Source of the DNA: Syntrophales bacterium
Lineage (GTDB): Bacteria > Desulfobacterota > Syntrophia > Syntrophales > UBA2210
Direction of reading: 5' to 3'
DNA: 13,490 bases
Assembly: GCA_028715865.1 (NCBI GenBank)
Contig: JAQUQY010000017.1
Coordinates: 1 to 13,490, forward strand
Positions 7,093 through 13,490 of this stretch are shown here, piece after piece. Below the pieces are notes generated by a model. It did no database searches and had not been told where the DNA came from. It saw only the letters and a list, made by a program, of their open reading frames with translations. Made by a program: the position numbers and the translations under genes. Position 1 is the first letter of the stretch. Each line of letters starts with the position of its first letter.

Positions 7093-7311
7093 TCATTCCT
7101 GAGGAGGCCCAGGGGCTCTCTGAAGGCCGGACAGCTCCTTCTCGTCAAGCCGGCGGGCCTCATCGACAAGCATGATCGGTATGTCATCCCTTATCTCGTA
7201 GATAAGTCCGCACGCGTAACATATGAGCCCCTCCTCTCCCCCTGCCAGAACCAGGCTGCCTTTGCAGGCCGGGCAGGCAAGGATGGAAAGCAGCTCCTTG
7301 TTTATGGCCAT
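7093..7311 (-). CDS. Trm112/YcaR-like small zinc-ribbon protein
   Basis: This small protein of 72 residues has a four-cysteine zinc-ribbon pattern: C13-P-A-C16 and C31-Y-A-C34. The spacing and the following IRDDIPIMLVDEAR segment match the Trm112/YcaR family. Eukaryotic and archaeal Trm112 activate methyltransferases, but the role of the bacterial members is much less clear. In E. coli the homologue ycaR lies next to lpxK and kdsB, so its place here at the end of an LPS operon matches a known association. The ATG at 7311 was chosen over a TTG at 7320. The ribosome-binding site AAGGAG (7328-7323) is only 2 nt from the TTG but 11 nt from the ATG, which is slightly long but workable. It follows waaC by 52 bp and ends the operon. 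The C-terminal tail is charged and probably disordered. Confidence 0.85.
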   Translation of the reverse strand: MAINKELLSILACPACKGSLVLAGGEEGLICYACGLIYEIRDDIPIMLVDEARRLDEKELSGLQRAPGPPQE

Positions 7312-7363
7312 GTTTTCCAAATCTCCTTTCCTGAATTCGATAAGGCGCGCCGGGCAACACCGC

Positions 7364-8416
7364 TTACTGTGGAGTTAAAACACCGGTTGATGCCAGGCTT
7401 TCTTTCACTGATTCGAAAACCCGCTCGTCAGTTATGCCCATCATGCATTCCATGGTTGAACAACGCTTCAGATAACAGGGACTGCAAGAGATGTCCGAAC
7501 GGACTACAGTGTGACCATCCCCGAAGGGCCCCGTCCTTGAAGGGCTGGTGGGTCCGAAAAGGGCCACCGTAGGCGTACCCACCGCCGCCGCTATGTGCAT
7601 GGGACCCGAGTCGGTTGTGACCAACAGCGCCGCCTTTTCATAAAGGCATGCCAGTTCCCGGAGTGATGTCCTGCCGCTCAGGTCAACGGCGTCTTGCGTC
7701 ATGTACTGACTTATAAGTCCGATCAAATTATCATCGCCGGCGCCTGTAAAAACTACCGGCACGGCAAGCTCCTTGCTGATCCGGTCGCAGAGACCGGCGA
7801 AACTTTCATTATCCCATAGTTTAGTTTCCCAGAGGGCCGCGGGGCTCACGGCAACGAAAACCCTTTCGCCGATTTCATTTTCATTAAGAAGCCGGGCTAC
7901 CCTGTTACGCCCTTCTTCATCTACAGCAATAGTAAAGCGGGGTTCACAGGTTGGTATTCCAAGGTACTCCACAAAATCGAGATACCTCATGACGGCATGC
8001 TTTTCCATGTCCTCTGGAATAGTTTCATTGTAAAAAAACCTGCTCAGTTCCTGCATGCTGCGGTAACCTATCTTTCTATGAGCCCTGGAAAGACCGATTA
8101 TGACGGCGCTCTTGAAGAGACCTTGAAAATCGATGGCTATGTCATAGACGCGATCCCGCAGGGCATCAATAAAGGATCGTGCTTCAGAGAGATTTTCCCT
8201 GATCCGACGACAATGGGCCAGGTCATTCACCCAGCGCTTACGGAAGGAAACGAGAACCCGGTCGCAATCTGGATGGTCCTGAAGCAGGTCCGAGGCGCCG
8301 GCTTCTACCACCCATGTAATGTGGGCTTCCGGGAAAGCCTTTCTGAGGGCTGAAAGCGACGGCAGGGTATGAACAACGTCGCCAATGGCGCTAAGTTTCA
8401 CGATCAGGATGTTCAC
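7364..8416 (-). CDS. waaC: LPS heptosyltransferase I (glycosyltransferase family 9)
   Basis: This transfers the first L-glycero-D-manno-heptose from ADP-heptose to Kdo of the LPS inner core, on the cytoplasmic face of the inner membrane. It has 350 residues, a normal length. The N-terminal motif KLSAIGDVVHTLP puts Asp at position 13, the position of the catalytic aspartate in E. coli WaaC. The C-terminal donor-binding fold shows TDSGPMHIAAAVGTPTVALFGPT at 268-290. Near the C terminus is a cysteine cluster C311-x2-C314-x4-C319-x4-C324. The start is GTG and overlaps the gmhB stop in a GTGA arrangement (8413-8416), so translation is probably coupled. The WaaC-type N terminus and the pairing with a clear WaaF-type neighbour favour heptosyltransferase I over other family 9 enzymes, but the exact sugar specificity is inferred. 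Confidence 0.85.
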   Translation of the reverse strand: MNILIVKLSAIGDVVHTLPSLSALRKAFPEAHITWVVEAGASDLLQDHPDCDRVLVSFRKRWVNDLAHCRRIRENLSEARSFIDALRDRVYDIAIDFQGLFKSAVIIGLSRAHRKIGYRSMQELSRFFYNETIPEDMEKHAVMRYLDFVEYLGIPTCEPRFTIAVDEEGRNRVARLLNENEIGERVFVAVSPAALWETKLWDNESFAGLCDRISKELAVPVVFTGAGDDNLIGLISQYMTQDAVDLSGRTSLRELACLYEKAALLVTTDSGPMHIAAAVGTPTVALFGPTSPSRTGPFGDGHTVVRSDISCSPCYLKRCSTMECMMGITDERVFESVKESLASTGVLTPQ

Positions 8417-8973
8417 AACGATCGATTCCTCAAGATCCAGTTAACAGCGTCAAACACGTTATCGGCGATATGGGCTGGAAGATTGCTTACGGGCTGATAC
8501 ATGCCATAGCCCGTTCTCACGAGGACTCCCCTCGCGCCTGCTCTTTCGGCCGCCTCAATGTCCTTCAGCGTGTCTCCGACCATGTAGGATCGGCCCAGGT
8601 CAATTTCAAGCTCCAGGGCCGCGCGATAAAGCATTCCGGGATGGGGCTTACGGCAGTCACAGATTATAGTGTAGCCGCTTATCCCTCCCTCCGGGTGATG
8701 CGGGCAATGATAGAAACCGTCGATGCGCGAGCCCGCCGCCCCCAGAAGTTCATTAATGCGATCGTGAACCTCAGCAATAAAAGCTTCGTCGAAAAATCCC
8801 CGGGCTACCCCCGACTGGTTTGTCACTACAACGGCCTTCATGCCGCTTTCATTTACCATCCTGATGGCTGGCGCCGCTTCGGGATAAAGGATTAGCTGAT
8901 CCATCCGCGAGAGATATCCGACCTCCTCGTTGATTGTTCCATCGCGGTCAAAAAAAACAGCCCCTCTTTTCAT
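8413..8973 (-). CDS. gmhB: D-glycero-beta-D-manno-heptose-1,7-bisphosphate 7-phosphatase
   Basis: This HAD-superfamily enzyme removes the 7-phosphate of heptose bisphosphate in the cytoplasmic ADP-heptose pathway, supplying the donor for WaaC and WaaF. It has 186 residues, the usual size. HAD motif I is DRDGT with D9 as nucleophile and D11 as acid/base. Motif II is TNQS at 51-54. The phosphatase-specific zinc site is visible as C90-x-H92 and C105-x-C107, followed by Arg108-Lys109. Motif IV is GD-x3-D at 133-138. The ATG has a GAGGA ribosome-binding site inside the end of waaF. It sits 7 bp after waaF and overlaps waaC by 4 bp. The alpha-anomer-specific variant (for GDP-heptose or histidinol phosphate) is a minor alternative, made unlikely by the two heptosyltransferase neighbours. 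Confidence 0.92.
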   Translation of the reverse strand: MKRGAVFFDRDGTINEEVGYLSRMDQLILYPEAAPAIRMVNESGMKAVVVTNQSGVARGFFDEAFIAEVHDRINELLGAAGSRIDGFYHCPHHPEGGISGYTIICDCRKPHPGMLYRAALELEIDLGRSYMVGDTLKDIEAAERAGARGVLVRTGYGMYQPVSNLPAHIADNVFDAVNWILRNRSL

Positions 8974-8980
8974 TGATTCC

Positions 8981-10036
8981 TCATGCTTCAGCTTCCGCCA
9001 GAAGCTTCAGGGCAAGAACACGCACATCATCGACGGTAATGGCGTCCATGCAGGCGAAGTCGGTAGGACATGTCTTTTTCAGGCAGGGGCTGCAATGCAC
9101 CTGCCGGTACATAACGTGGCTCCGAACACCCAGAGGCGACGTTGCCACGGGATTCGTGGAGCCGAAAACGGCTATAAGTGGAACACCGAGGCCGCCGGCC
9201 AGATGCATTAGCCCTGAATCGTTGGAAACTACAAGGCTGCAAAGGCTCATGAGAGCCGACGCTTCGGCGAGGCTTGTAGTACCAGCCAGATCAAGGGCTC
9301 CGTGTTGCATAAGATTTTTCACTGTGCCGGTTCGGACTGCGTCATCGGCGCTCCCGAAAAGAAGTATACGCGCTGACATTTCATCCACGAGCCTGTCCGC
9401 AAGGGCTGCATAACGTTCAACATACCACATCTTGGCCGGACCATAGGCCGCGCCCGGGGCTATTCCAACCAGAATGTCCTCTCTGCTGAGATTTTGCTCC
9501 ATGAGCATCTCATCGGCACGGCGGAGGCTCTCGCCATCCGGCCTAATCATAAGATCATCAGGTTCGGCAATGAATCCCAGCGATCTGACCATTTCAAGGT
9601 AGTAGCGGGTCTGATGTAGTGAATCTACACCCTTTCTCCTTTTAACGGGGTGCGTCAGGAGCAGCCTCCTTCCATCGGTGGTGTATCCCGCGCGGGCCGG
9701 AATGCGGGCCAGGGCGGTTATAATGGCCGCCTCGATGGCGTTCTGGAAGAGCAGGGCCGCGTCAAAGCGCCGTTGTCGGAGTTCCTTGGCCAGCCTGGTT
9801 TTGCCGGCAAGTCCGTCATGACATCCTGGGCTCTGAAAGATTATGACCTCGTCGATGCCCGGGAAAAGCCTGTAGAGGTCGGCAACCCAGGGCTTCGCAA
9901 GAACGGTGATACGAGCGCCGGGAACGCTGTTCCTGACAGCCGACAAAGCGGGCAGGCTCATGATAACGTCGCCGATCCAGTTAGTTCCCCTTATCAGAAG
10001 GTTTTTAGCTTTGAGAAGTTCCGATTCACTAAACAC
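8981..10036 (-). CDS. waaF: LPS heptosyltransferase II (glycosyltransferase family 9)
   Basis: This adds the second heptose of the LPS inner core from ADP-heptose. It has 351 residues. The N-terminal motif RGTNWIGDVIMSLPAL is the WaaF-type signature, with the catalytic-position Asp at residue 23. The family 9 donor-binding segment SNDSGLMHLAGGLGVPLIAVFGSTNP lies at 271-296. Like its neighbour waaC, it has a C-terminal cysteine cluster: C315-x2-C318-x4-C323-x5-C329. The start codon is GTG, which adds a polar stretch of about ten residues before the conserved beta strand. The AGGT 8 nt upstream is a modest ribosome-binding site. The gene begins 116 bp after the acyltransferase gene, the largest gap in the operon, and ends 7 bp before gmhB. 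Confidence 0.92.
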   Translation of the reverse strand: MFSESELLKAKNLLIRGTNWIGDVIMSLPALSAVRNSVPGARITVLAKPWVADLYRLFPGIDEVIIFQSPGCHDGLAGKTRLAKELRQRRFDAALLFQNAIEAAIITALARIPARAGYTTDGRRLLLTHPVKRRKGVDSLHQTRYYLEMVRSLGFIAEPDDLMIRPDGESLRRADEMLMEQNLSREDILVGIAPGAAYGPAKMWYVERYAALADRLVDEMSARILLFGSADDAVRTGTVKNLMQHGALDLAGTTSLAEASALMSLCSLVVSNDSGLMHLAGGLGVPLIAVFGSTNPVATSPLGVRSHVMYRQVHCSPCLKKTCPTDFACMDAITVDDVRVLALKLLAEAEA

Positions 10037-10045
10037 GTCTCACAC

Positions 10046-10153
10046 CTACCGTTCCTCTCCATATCCTGATATTGCCCTTTCAGACTTTCGCGGGCAAACC
10101 GGCGGAAGCCCTCTTAATGGGCGGAGCGAAGGATGGATAAATGGCCAAAGCAT
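10046..10153 (-). CDS. Possible 35-residue small ORF between the acyltransferase and waaF
   Basis: An ATG at 10153 overlaps the TAA stop of the upstream acyltransferase gene in a TAATG arrangement, typical of translational coupling. The frame runs 35 codons and stops with TAG at 10046, only 9 bp before the GTG of waaF. The peptide begins MLWPFIHPSLRPLRGLPP, is rich in Pro and Arg, and has one Cys. It has no membrane segment and no family I recognise. The ribosome-binding site (AGCGGG) is weak. It fills almost all of an otherwise unexplained 116-bp gap in a tight operon. It may be a coincidence, a coupling leader for waaF, or a remnant. Confidence 0.2.
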   Translation of the reverse strand: MLWPFIHPSLRPLRGLPPVCPRKSERAISGYGEER

Positions 10154-11061
10154 TACCCGCTCTGTAAAGTAAAATCGGAGCCGTCCTTAACTAATCCTTT
10201 GGCCTGCAGTTTTTTCGTCTTCCATCGTTGGTGTATCCAAAGCCACTGATCCGGATAGGCTCTAATTACATCCTCGATGACCTTGGTTGCCTTCTGTGTA
10301 TTGATGAAAGCATCTTTTCGCTTATCATCGGTCCTGACAAGCTCCATCTCCCCGCCCCGTATCAGCCGATACTTCCCCGAGGTTTCCCTGGCAAGGAAAA
10401 ATGGAATTAGCTGCGCATCCGACCGGGATGCTATCAGGGCCATCCCGTCGGTGGTGCAGGCAGGCCGCCCGAAAAATTCCACAAAAACACCTTCCTGCCA
10501 TGCCACGTTCTGATCAATGAGCATGCCCACGATTTCTCCGTCCCGGATTGATCTGAGAATCGATCTCATGGCACGATCCTTGGGAATAAGACGGTTTCCC
10601 GTACTGTGAGATCTGACCCAGGATACGAGGTCATCAAGCACACGGTTGTCCAGGGGCCGGTAAATGACGGCTATAGGACGATTCAGAATCGCCCACGCGG
10701 CAGCCAGAAGTTCCCAGTTTCCAAAATGAGCGGTAAAGAGAATCATCCCCTGTCCCTTCTTCAGGCTGTTTCCTGCCTTTTCAAATTCTTCAGGATAGAG
10801 ATACCTGGACAGGTTTTCCCTGGTTAGAAAGGGAATTTCAAGCATTTCGGCAATTACGGTCCCCAAGTGACGGTAAACGCTCCGGGCCAGGGAAGCGGTC
10901 TCCTGAGACGTTTTGTCCGGAAAAGCGTGGCTCAGATTTGACAGTGTAATAAGCCGGTGCTTTTGCGAGCATACATAAAAGACACGAAAAAGGCCCCGGA
11001 AGATTATCTTCCTCGCCTCAAGGGGAACAAGGCGGGCAAAGAGTACAACCAGCTTCGTCAC
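10153..11061 (-). CDS. Lipid A biosynthesis acyltransferase (LpxL/HtrB family)
   Basis: This transfers an acyl chain from acyl-carrier protein to Kdo-lipid A or a related intermediate at the inner membrane. It has 302 residues, usual for the family. The catalytic HX4E motif is present as H112-FGNW-E117. Further family marks are IDQNVAWQEGVFVEFFGRPA, followed by TTDGMALIASRSDA, and WLWIHQRWK near the C terminus. The N terminus has only weak hydrophobic stretches (3-13 and 19-31) rather than a clear membrane anchor. The start is GTG and overlaps the lpxK stop as GTGA (11058-11061), indicating translational coupling. Whether it acts as LpxL, LpxM or LpxP, and which acyl chain it uses, cannot be told from sequence, so no symbol is given. 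Confidence 0.88.
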   Translation of the reverse strand: MTKLVVLFARLVPLEARKIIFRGLFRVFYVCSQKHRLITLSNLSHAFPDKTSQETASLARSVYRHLGTVIAEMLEIPFLTRENLSRYLYPEEFEKAGNSLKKGQGMILFTAHFGNWELLAAAWAILNRPIAVIYRPLDNRVLDDLVSWVRSHSTGNRLIPKDRAMRSILRSIRDGEIVGMLIDQNVAWQEGVFVEFFGRPACTTDGMALIASRSDAQLIPFFLARETSGKYRLIRGGEMELVRTDDKRKDAFINTQKATKVIEDVIRAYPDQWLWIHQRWKTKKLQAKGLVKDGSDFTLQSG

Positions 11062-12149
11062 ATAGATTCCTTTCGTGATTCCAATAACTTTCCGCAGATG
11101 ACCCCCATCATTTCATCAGGCGATGGTTCGAGGCGCATCTCTATCCTTAGAAGCTTGAGCTTGCCGTAGAAATCAGGATAGCGCCGCAACCGCACACCGT
11201 CCTTTTCAGTAGTCACTATGATATCAGAGGACAGCGAGGCGGCAAGGATAGTCTTCATATCACTCTCATTGTATGCGTGATGGTCAGGAAAGGCAAGAAA
11301 TGGCTCAACAGTTCCGCACAAGGAAGCAAGGATCGTCTTGAAGCGCTCCGGTGAGGCTATTCCCGCGAATGCGGCAACCCGTTTGTCCCTCATCATAACG
11401 GGAGGGAAGACTTCCCCGGTAGCGCAGTCAAGCAGTTCCTTAACACGGCGGTGAGCCATGAACAGAGGTATGTCCGGGCCTGTTTCTTCTTCAATTTCTC
11501 CCGTACCTTCAGCTGGCGGGCCGTCAGTAACAACCGCCACGTGAGCCCTTCGTATTCCACTGGGAGGCTCACGGAGCGTTCCCCCCGGAAAGACATATCC
11601 GTTTCCAAAAGGGTGTTTACCGTCAAGCAGGACGACATCCACGTCACGGTAAAGATAGCGGTGCTGAAAGGCGTCGTCAAGAATGATCACGTTTACGTCG
11701 AAACGTGATAGGGCAGCCATGCCCGCAGTGAAGCGGCGGCGGCCGGTAACGACTGGAACGCCATCCAGGGAATCAGCTATGAGCAAGGGTTCGTCACCGG
11801 CTTCTTCGGCTGTTGCCATCAGCTTCCTGCCGTCGGAAACAACATTAGCCTCGCCGCGGGCCTTCCCTCCGTATCCCCGGCTGATGACGGCGGGTCTGCA
11901 TCCCCCTTTTTTTATCAGCCCTGCCAGCATAATAACGAAGGGGGTCTTCCCCGTACCTCCCATTGTGAGATTTCCCACGCTGACCACTGGAACGGGAAGC
12001 CTTTGGGTTCGAATAATACCTTTGTCGAACATGCGGTTCCTGGCCCGCATTATGGCTTCATATCCCAGCGACATGGGAAAGGATATCATCGGCAGAGCCC
12101 GCTCGCTCCCTTCAAGCTTTTTTCTCACACGGTCGGTAAAACGAACCAT
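11058..12149 (-). CDS. lpxK: Tetraacyldisaccharide 4'-kinase
   Basis: This phosphorylates the 4' position of the lipid A disaccharide to give lipid IVA, at the cytoplasmic face of the inner membrane. It has 363 residues from the ATG at 12149. The P-loop is GNLTMGGTGKT at 59-69, followed by ISRGYGG at 89-95, GDEPLLIA at 118-125, and the LpxK-typical LDDAFQHRYLYRDVDVVLLD segment. The frame is open to a GTG at 12188 inside the msbA end. The ATG was chosen because AGGGG lies 6 nt upstream of it, while the GTG has no ribosome-binding site. The gene starts 16 bp after msbA and overlaps the acyltransferase by 4 bp. The msbA-lpxK order is the same as in E. coli. Confidence 0.95.
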   Translation of the reverse strand: MVRFTDRVRKKLEGSERALPMISFPMSLGYEAIMRARNRMFDKGIIRTQRLPVPVVSVGNLTMGGTGKTPFVIMLAGLIKKGGCRPAVISRGYGGKARGEANVVSDGRKLMATAEEAGDEPLLIADSLDGVPVVTGRRRFTAGMAALSRFDVNVIILDDAFQHRYLYRDVDVVLLDGKHPFGNGYVFPGGTLREPPSGIRRAHVAVVTDGPPAEGTGEIEEETGPDIPLFMAHRRVKELLDCATGEVFPPVMMRDKRVAAFAGIASPERFKTILASLCGTVEPFLAFPDHHAYNESDMKTILAASLSSDIIVTTEKDGVRLRRYPDFYGKLKLLRIEMRLEPSPDEMMGVICGKLLESRKESM

Positions 12150-12165
12150 GGCGGACCCCTGTGCC

Positions 12166-13490
12166 TCAATGAGTAGGAAGATGATCACCGTTGTCGATGA
12201 ACTGAATCGTAAAGAGCCGGTAGTACTCTCCCCGATTCTCTATAAGATTGTCGTGGTTTCCCTCTTCAACTACGGCGCCGTCATATAGAACAACAATGCG
12301 GTCCGCGTTACGGATCGTGGAAAGCCGATGGGCTATTACCAGGGTTGTTCTTCCTCGCATGAGGTTTTCCAGCGCCTCCTGGACTTCCTTTTCCGAATCC
12401 GTGTCCAGTGATGATGTCGCTTCGTCAAGAATCAGAATGGGCGCGTTTTTCAGCAAAGAACGGGCAATGGATATCCTCTGGCGCTCTCCTCCGGAGAGCC
12501 TGACGCCCTGTTCGCCGATGACCGTATCGTAGCCCAGGGGAAGCTTCAAAATGAAATCATGGGCTCTGGCAGCTTTTGCAGCCCTTACAATGTCTTCTTC
12601 GTTCTTCGATATGTCGCCGTAGGCGATGTTGTTGCGAACCGTATCGTTGAACAGGATCACCTGCTGTGTCACAATGCCTATCTGGTCGCGAAGCGAACTC
12701 ACCGTGACGTCCCTTATATCCACTCCGTCGATCAGGATGGAGCCTTCGGTGACATCATAGAAGCGTGGGATGAGGTTGACCAGTGTTGTTTTACCCACCC
12801 CGCTCACTCCAACGAAGGCAACAACTTCACCGGCCCTGATGGTAAGGTTGATATTTTTGAGTACCGGGTCATCGCCGTAGCTGAAAGTCACATTTCGCAT
12901 TTCTATAGTTTTTTCGATTGGAGGAAGGATCAGCGCTTCCTCCCGGTCCTCGATTTCGGGAATGCTTTCCAATATACCGAAGACCCGCTGAGCCGCGGCA
13001 ACTCCCTGCTGTATAGTGTTGTTAACATTGGTAAGGCGCTTAACGGGCTCGTAGAGAAGTATCAGGGCCGTCATGAAGGAAAAGAAAGTTCCCGGGGTTG
13101 AATAGCCCTGGATGACCTGGTAGCCACCGTAGAGTACAATGGTCGCCACCCCGAGATGGCCGAGAAATTCCATTAGAGGGCTGGAAAGGGCCCTAATGGT
13201 GACGGACTTCATGAATAAACGAAAAAGGTTTTCGTTTTCCCCGGCAAAGCGCTTGCCCTCATAGGCTTCCATTCCAAAAGCCTTGACGATTCGTACGCCT
13301 GCTATGGTCTCCTGAAGCAGGCTTGACAGAACCCCCATTGTCACCTGGCTGTCTGTGGCTACACGCCTCATTTTCTCGCCGAATTTGGCAATGGGATAGA
13401 CTGCCAGGGGAAAGACGAAGAGAGCGATGAGTGCCAGTTTCCAGTTCATGTAAAATATGACGAAGGTAAGAGCGATAAGCATGAGGGAGT
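12166..13490 (-). CDS. msbA: Lipid A export ABC transporter MsbA (5' end outside window)
   Basis: This half-transporter flips core-lipid A across the inner membrane using ATP. About 440 residues are visible. The N-terminal membrane helices lie beyond the window, and the frame stays open to the last base. Counting from the Met at 13482, the rest of the transmembrane domain covers about 1-170. The nucleotide-binding domain then has Walker A GVSGVGKT (225-232), Q-loop glutamines near 273-274, signature LSGGE (329-333), Walker B ILILDE (349-354) and the H-loop His385. All catalytic residues are present. MsbA rather than a generic multidrug exporter is supported by lpxK lying 16 bp downstream, together with the other LPS genes. 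The operon promoter must lie outside the window. Confidence 0.9.
   Translation of the reverse strand, partial: SLMLIALTFVIFYMNWKLALIALFVFPLAVYPIAKFGEKMRRVATDSQVTMGVLSSLLQETIAGVRIVKAFGMEAYEGKRFAGENENLFRLFMKSVTIRALSSPLMEFLGHLGVATIVLYGGYQVIQGYSTPGTFFSFMTALILLYEPVKRLTNVNNTIQQGVAAAQRVFGILESIPEIEDREEALILPPIEKTIEMRNVTFSYGDDPVLKNINLTIRAGEVVAFVGVSGVGKTTLVNLIPRFYDVTEGSILIDGVDIRDVTVSSLRDQIGIVTQQVILFNDTVRNNIAYGDISKNEEDIVRAAKAARAHDFILKLPLGYDTVIGEQGVRLSGGERQRISIARSLLKNAPILILDEATSSLDTDSEKEVQEALENLMRGRTTLVIAHRLSTIRNADRIVVLYDGAVVEEGNHDNLIENRGEYYRLFTIQFIDNGDHLPTH

Noticed and set aside
12150..12188. GTG-initiated extension of lpxK into the msbA end
   Set aside because: No ribosome-binding site precedes the GTG, while the ATG at 12149 has AGGGG at a 6-nt gap.
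1..13490. CRISPR arrays, insertion sequences, phage genes, tRNA or rRNA genes, defence systems
   Set aside because: I found no regularly spaced repeats, transposase or integrase motifs, or structured RNA genes. All large genes fit known housekeeping, envelope or transport families.

Overview
The window looks like chromosomal DNA of a Gram-negative, LPS-making bacterium. The best guess is a deltaproteobacterium (Desulfobacterota-like). This rests on a lipid A/heptose cluster written as one compact operon, a TAXI-type TRAP transporter with fused permease, and moderately GC-rich coding DNA. The taxonomic guess is inference only. I see no tRNA, rRNA, CRISPR array, insertion sequence, phage gene or attachment site. 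Every large gene belongs to a known family, so I do not claim a new system. The less ordinary items are small: RNA hairpins, operator-like palindromes, a possible 35-residue ORF and unusual domain arrangements.

Layout, left to right. At 1-504 (+) is the C-terminal part of an EamA/DMT permease, cut by the window edge. It converges on a minus-strand block that fills the rest of the window. In transcription order (right to left) that block starts with an LPS operon at 13490-7093: msbA (cut by the edge), lpxK, an lpxL/htrB-type acyltransferase, waaF, gmhB, waaC and a Trm112/YcaR-like small zinc-ribbon protein. Genes there overlap by 4 bp or lie 7-116 bp apart. Next is a membrane-anchored bifunctional-nuclease-domain (DUF151) protein at 6942-6241, with its own sigma70-like promoter. 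Then comes a phospholipase D/cardiolipin-synthase-like protein at 6034-4544, also with its own promoter and a 17-bp palindrome upstream. Last is a two-gene TAXI-TRAP transporter: the periplasmic binding protein (4398-3394), a perfect 16-bp stem-loop, and a fused DctQM permease with a PDZ-like tail (3266-672).

How the genes fit together. LpxK phosphorylates the lipid A disaccharide, the LpxL-type enzyme adds a secondary acyl chain, GmhB makes a heptose precursor, WaaC and WaaF attach the two inner-core heptoses, and MsbA flips the core-lipid A. Kdo transferase (waaA) and the other heptose-pathway genes are not in the window. The PLD protein probably makes or remodels cardiolipin, so much of the window concerns envelope lipids. 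The TRAP system imports an unknown small, probably anionic, solute. Several starts were moved from the longest ORF to an internal ATG, using ribosome-binding sites or because the upstream TTG lies in a promoter.
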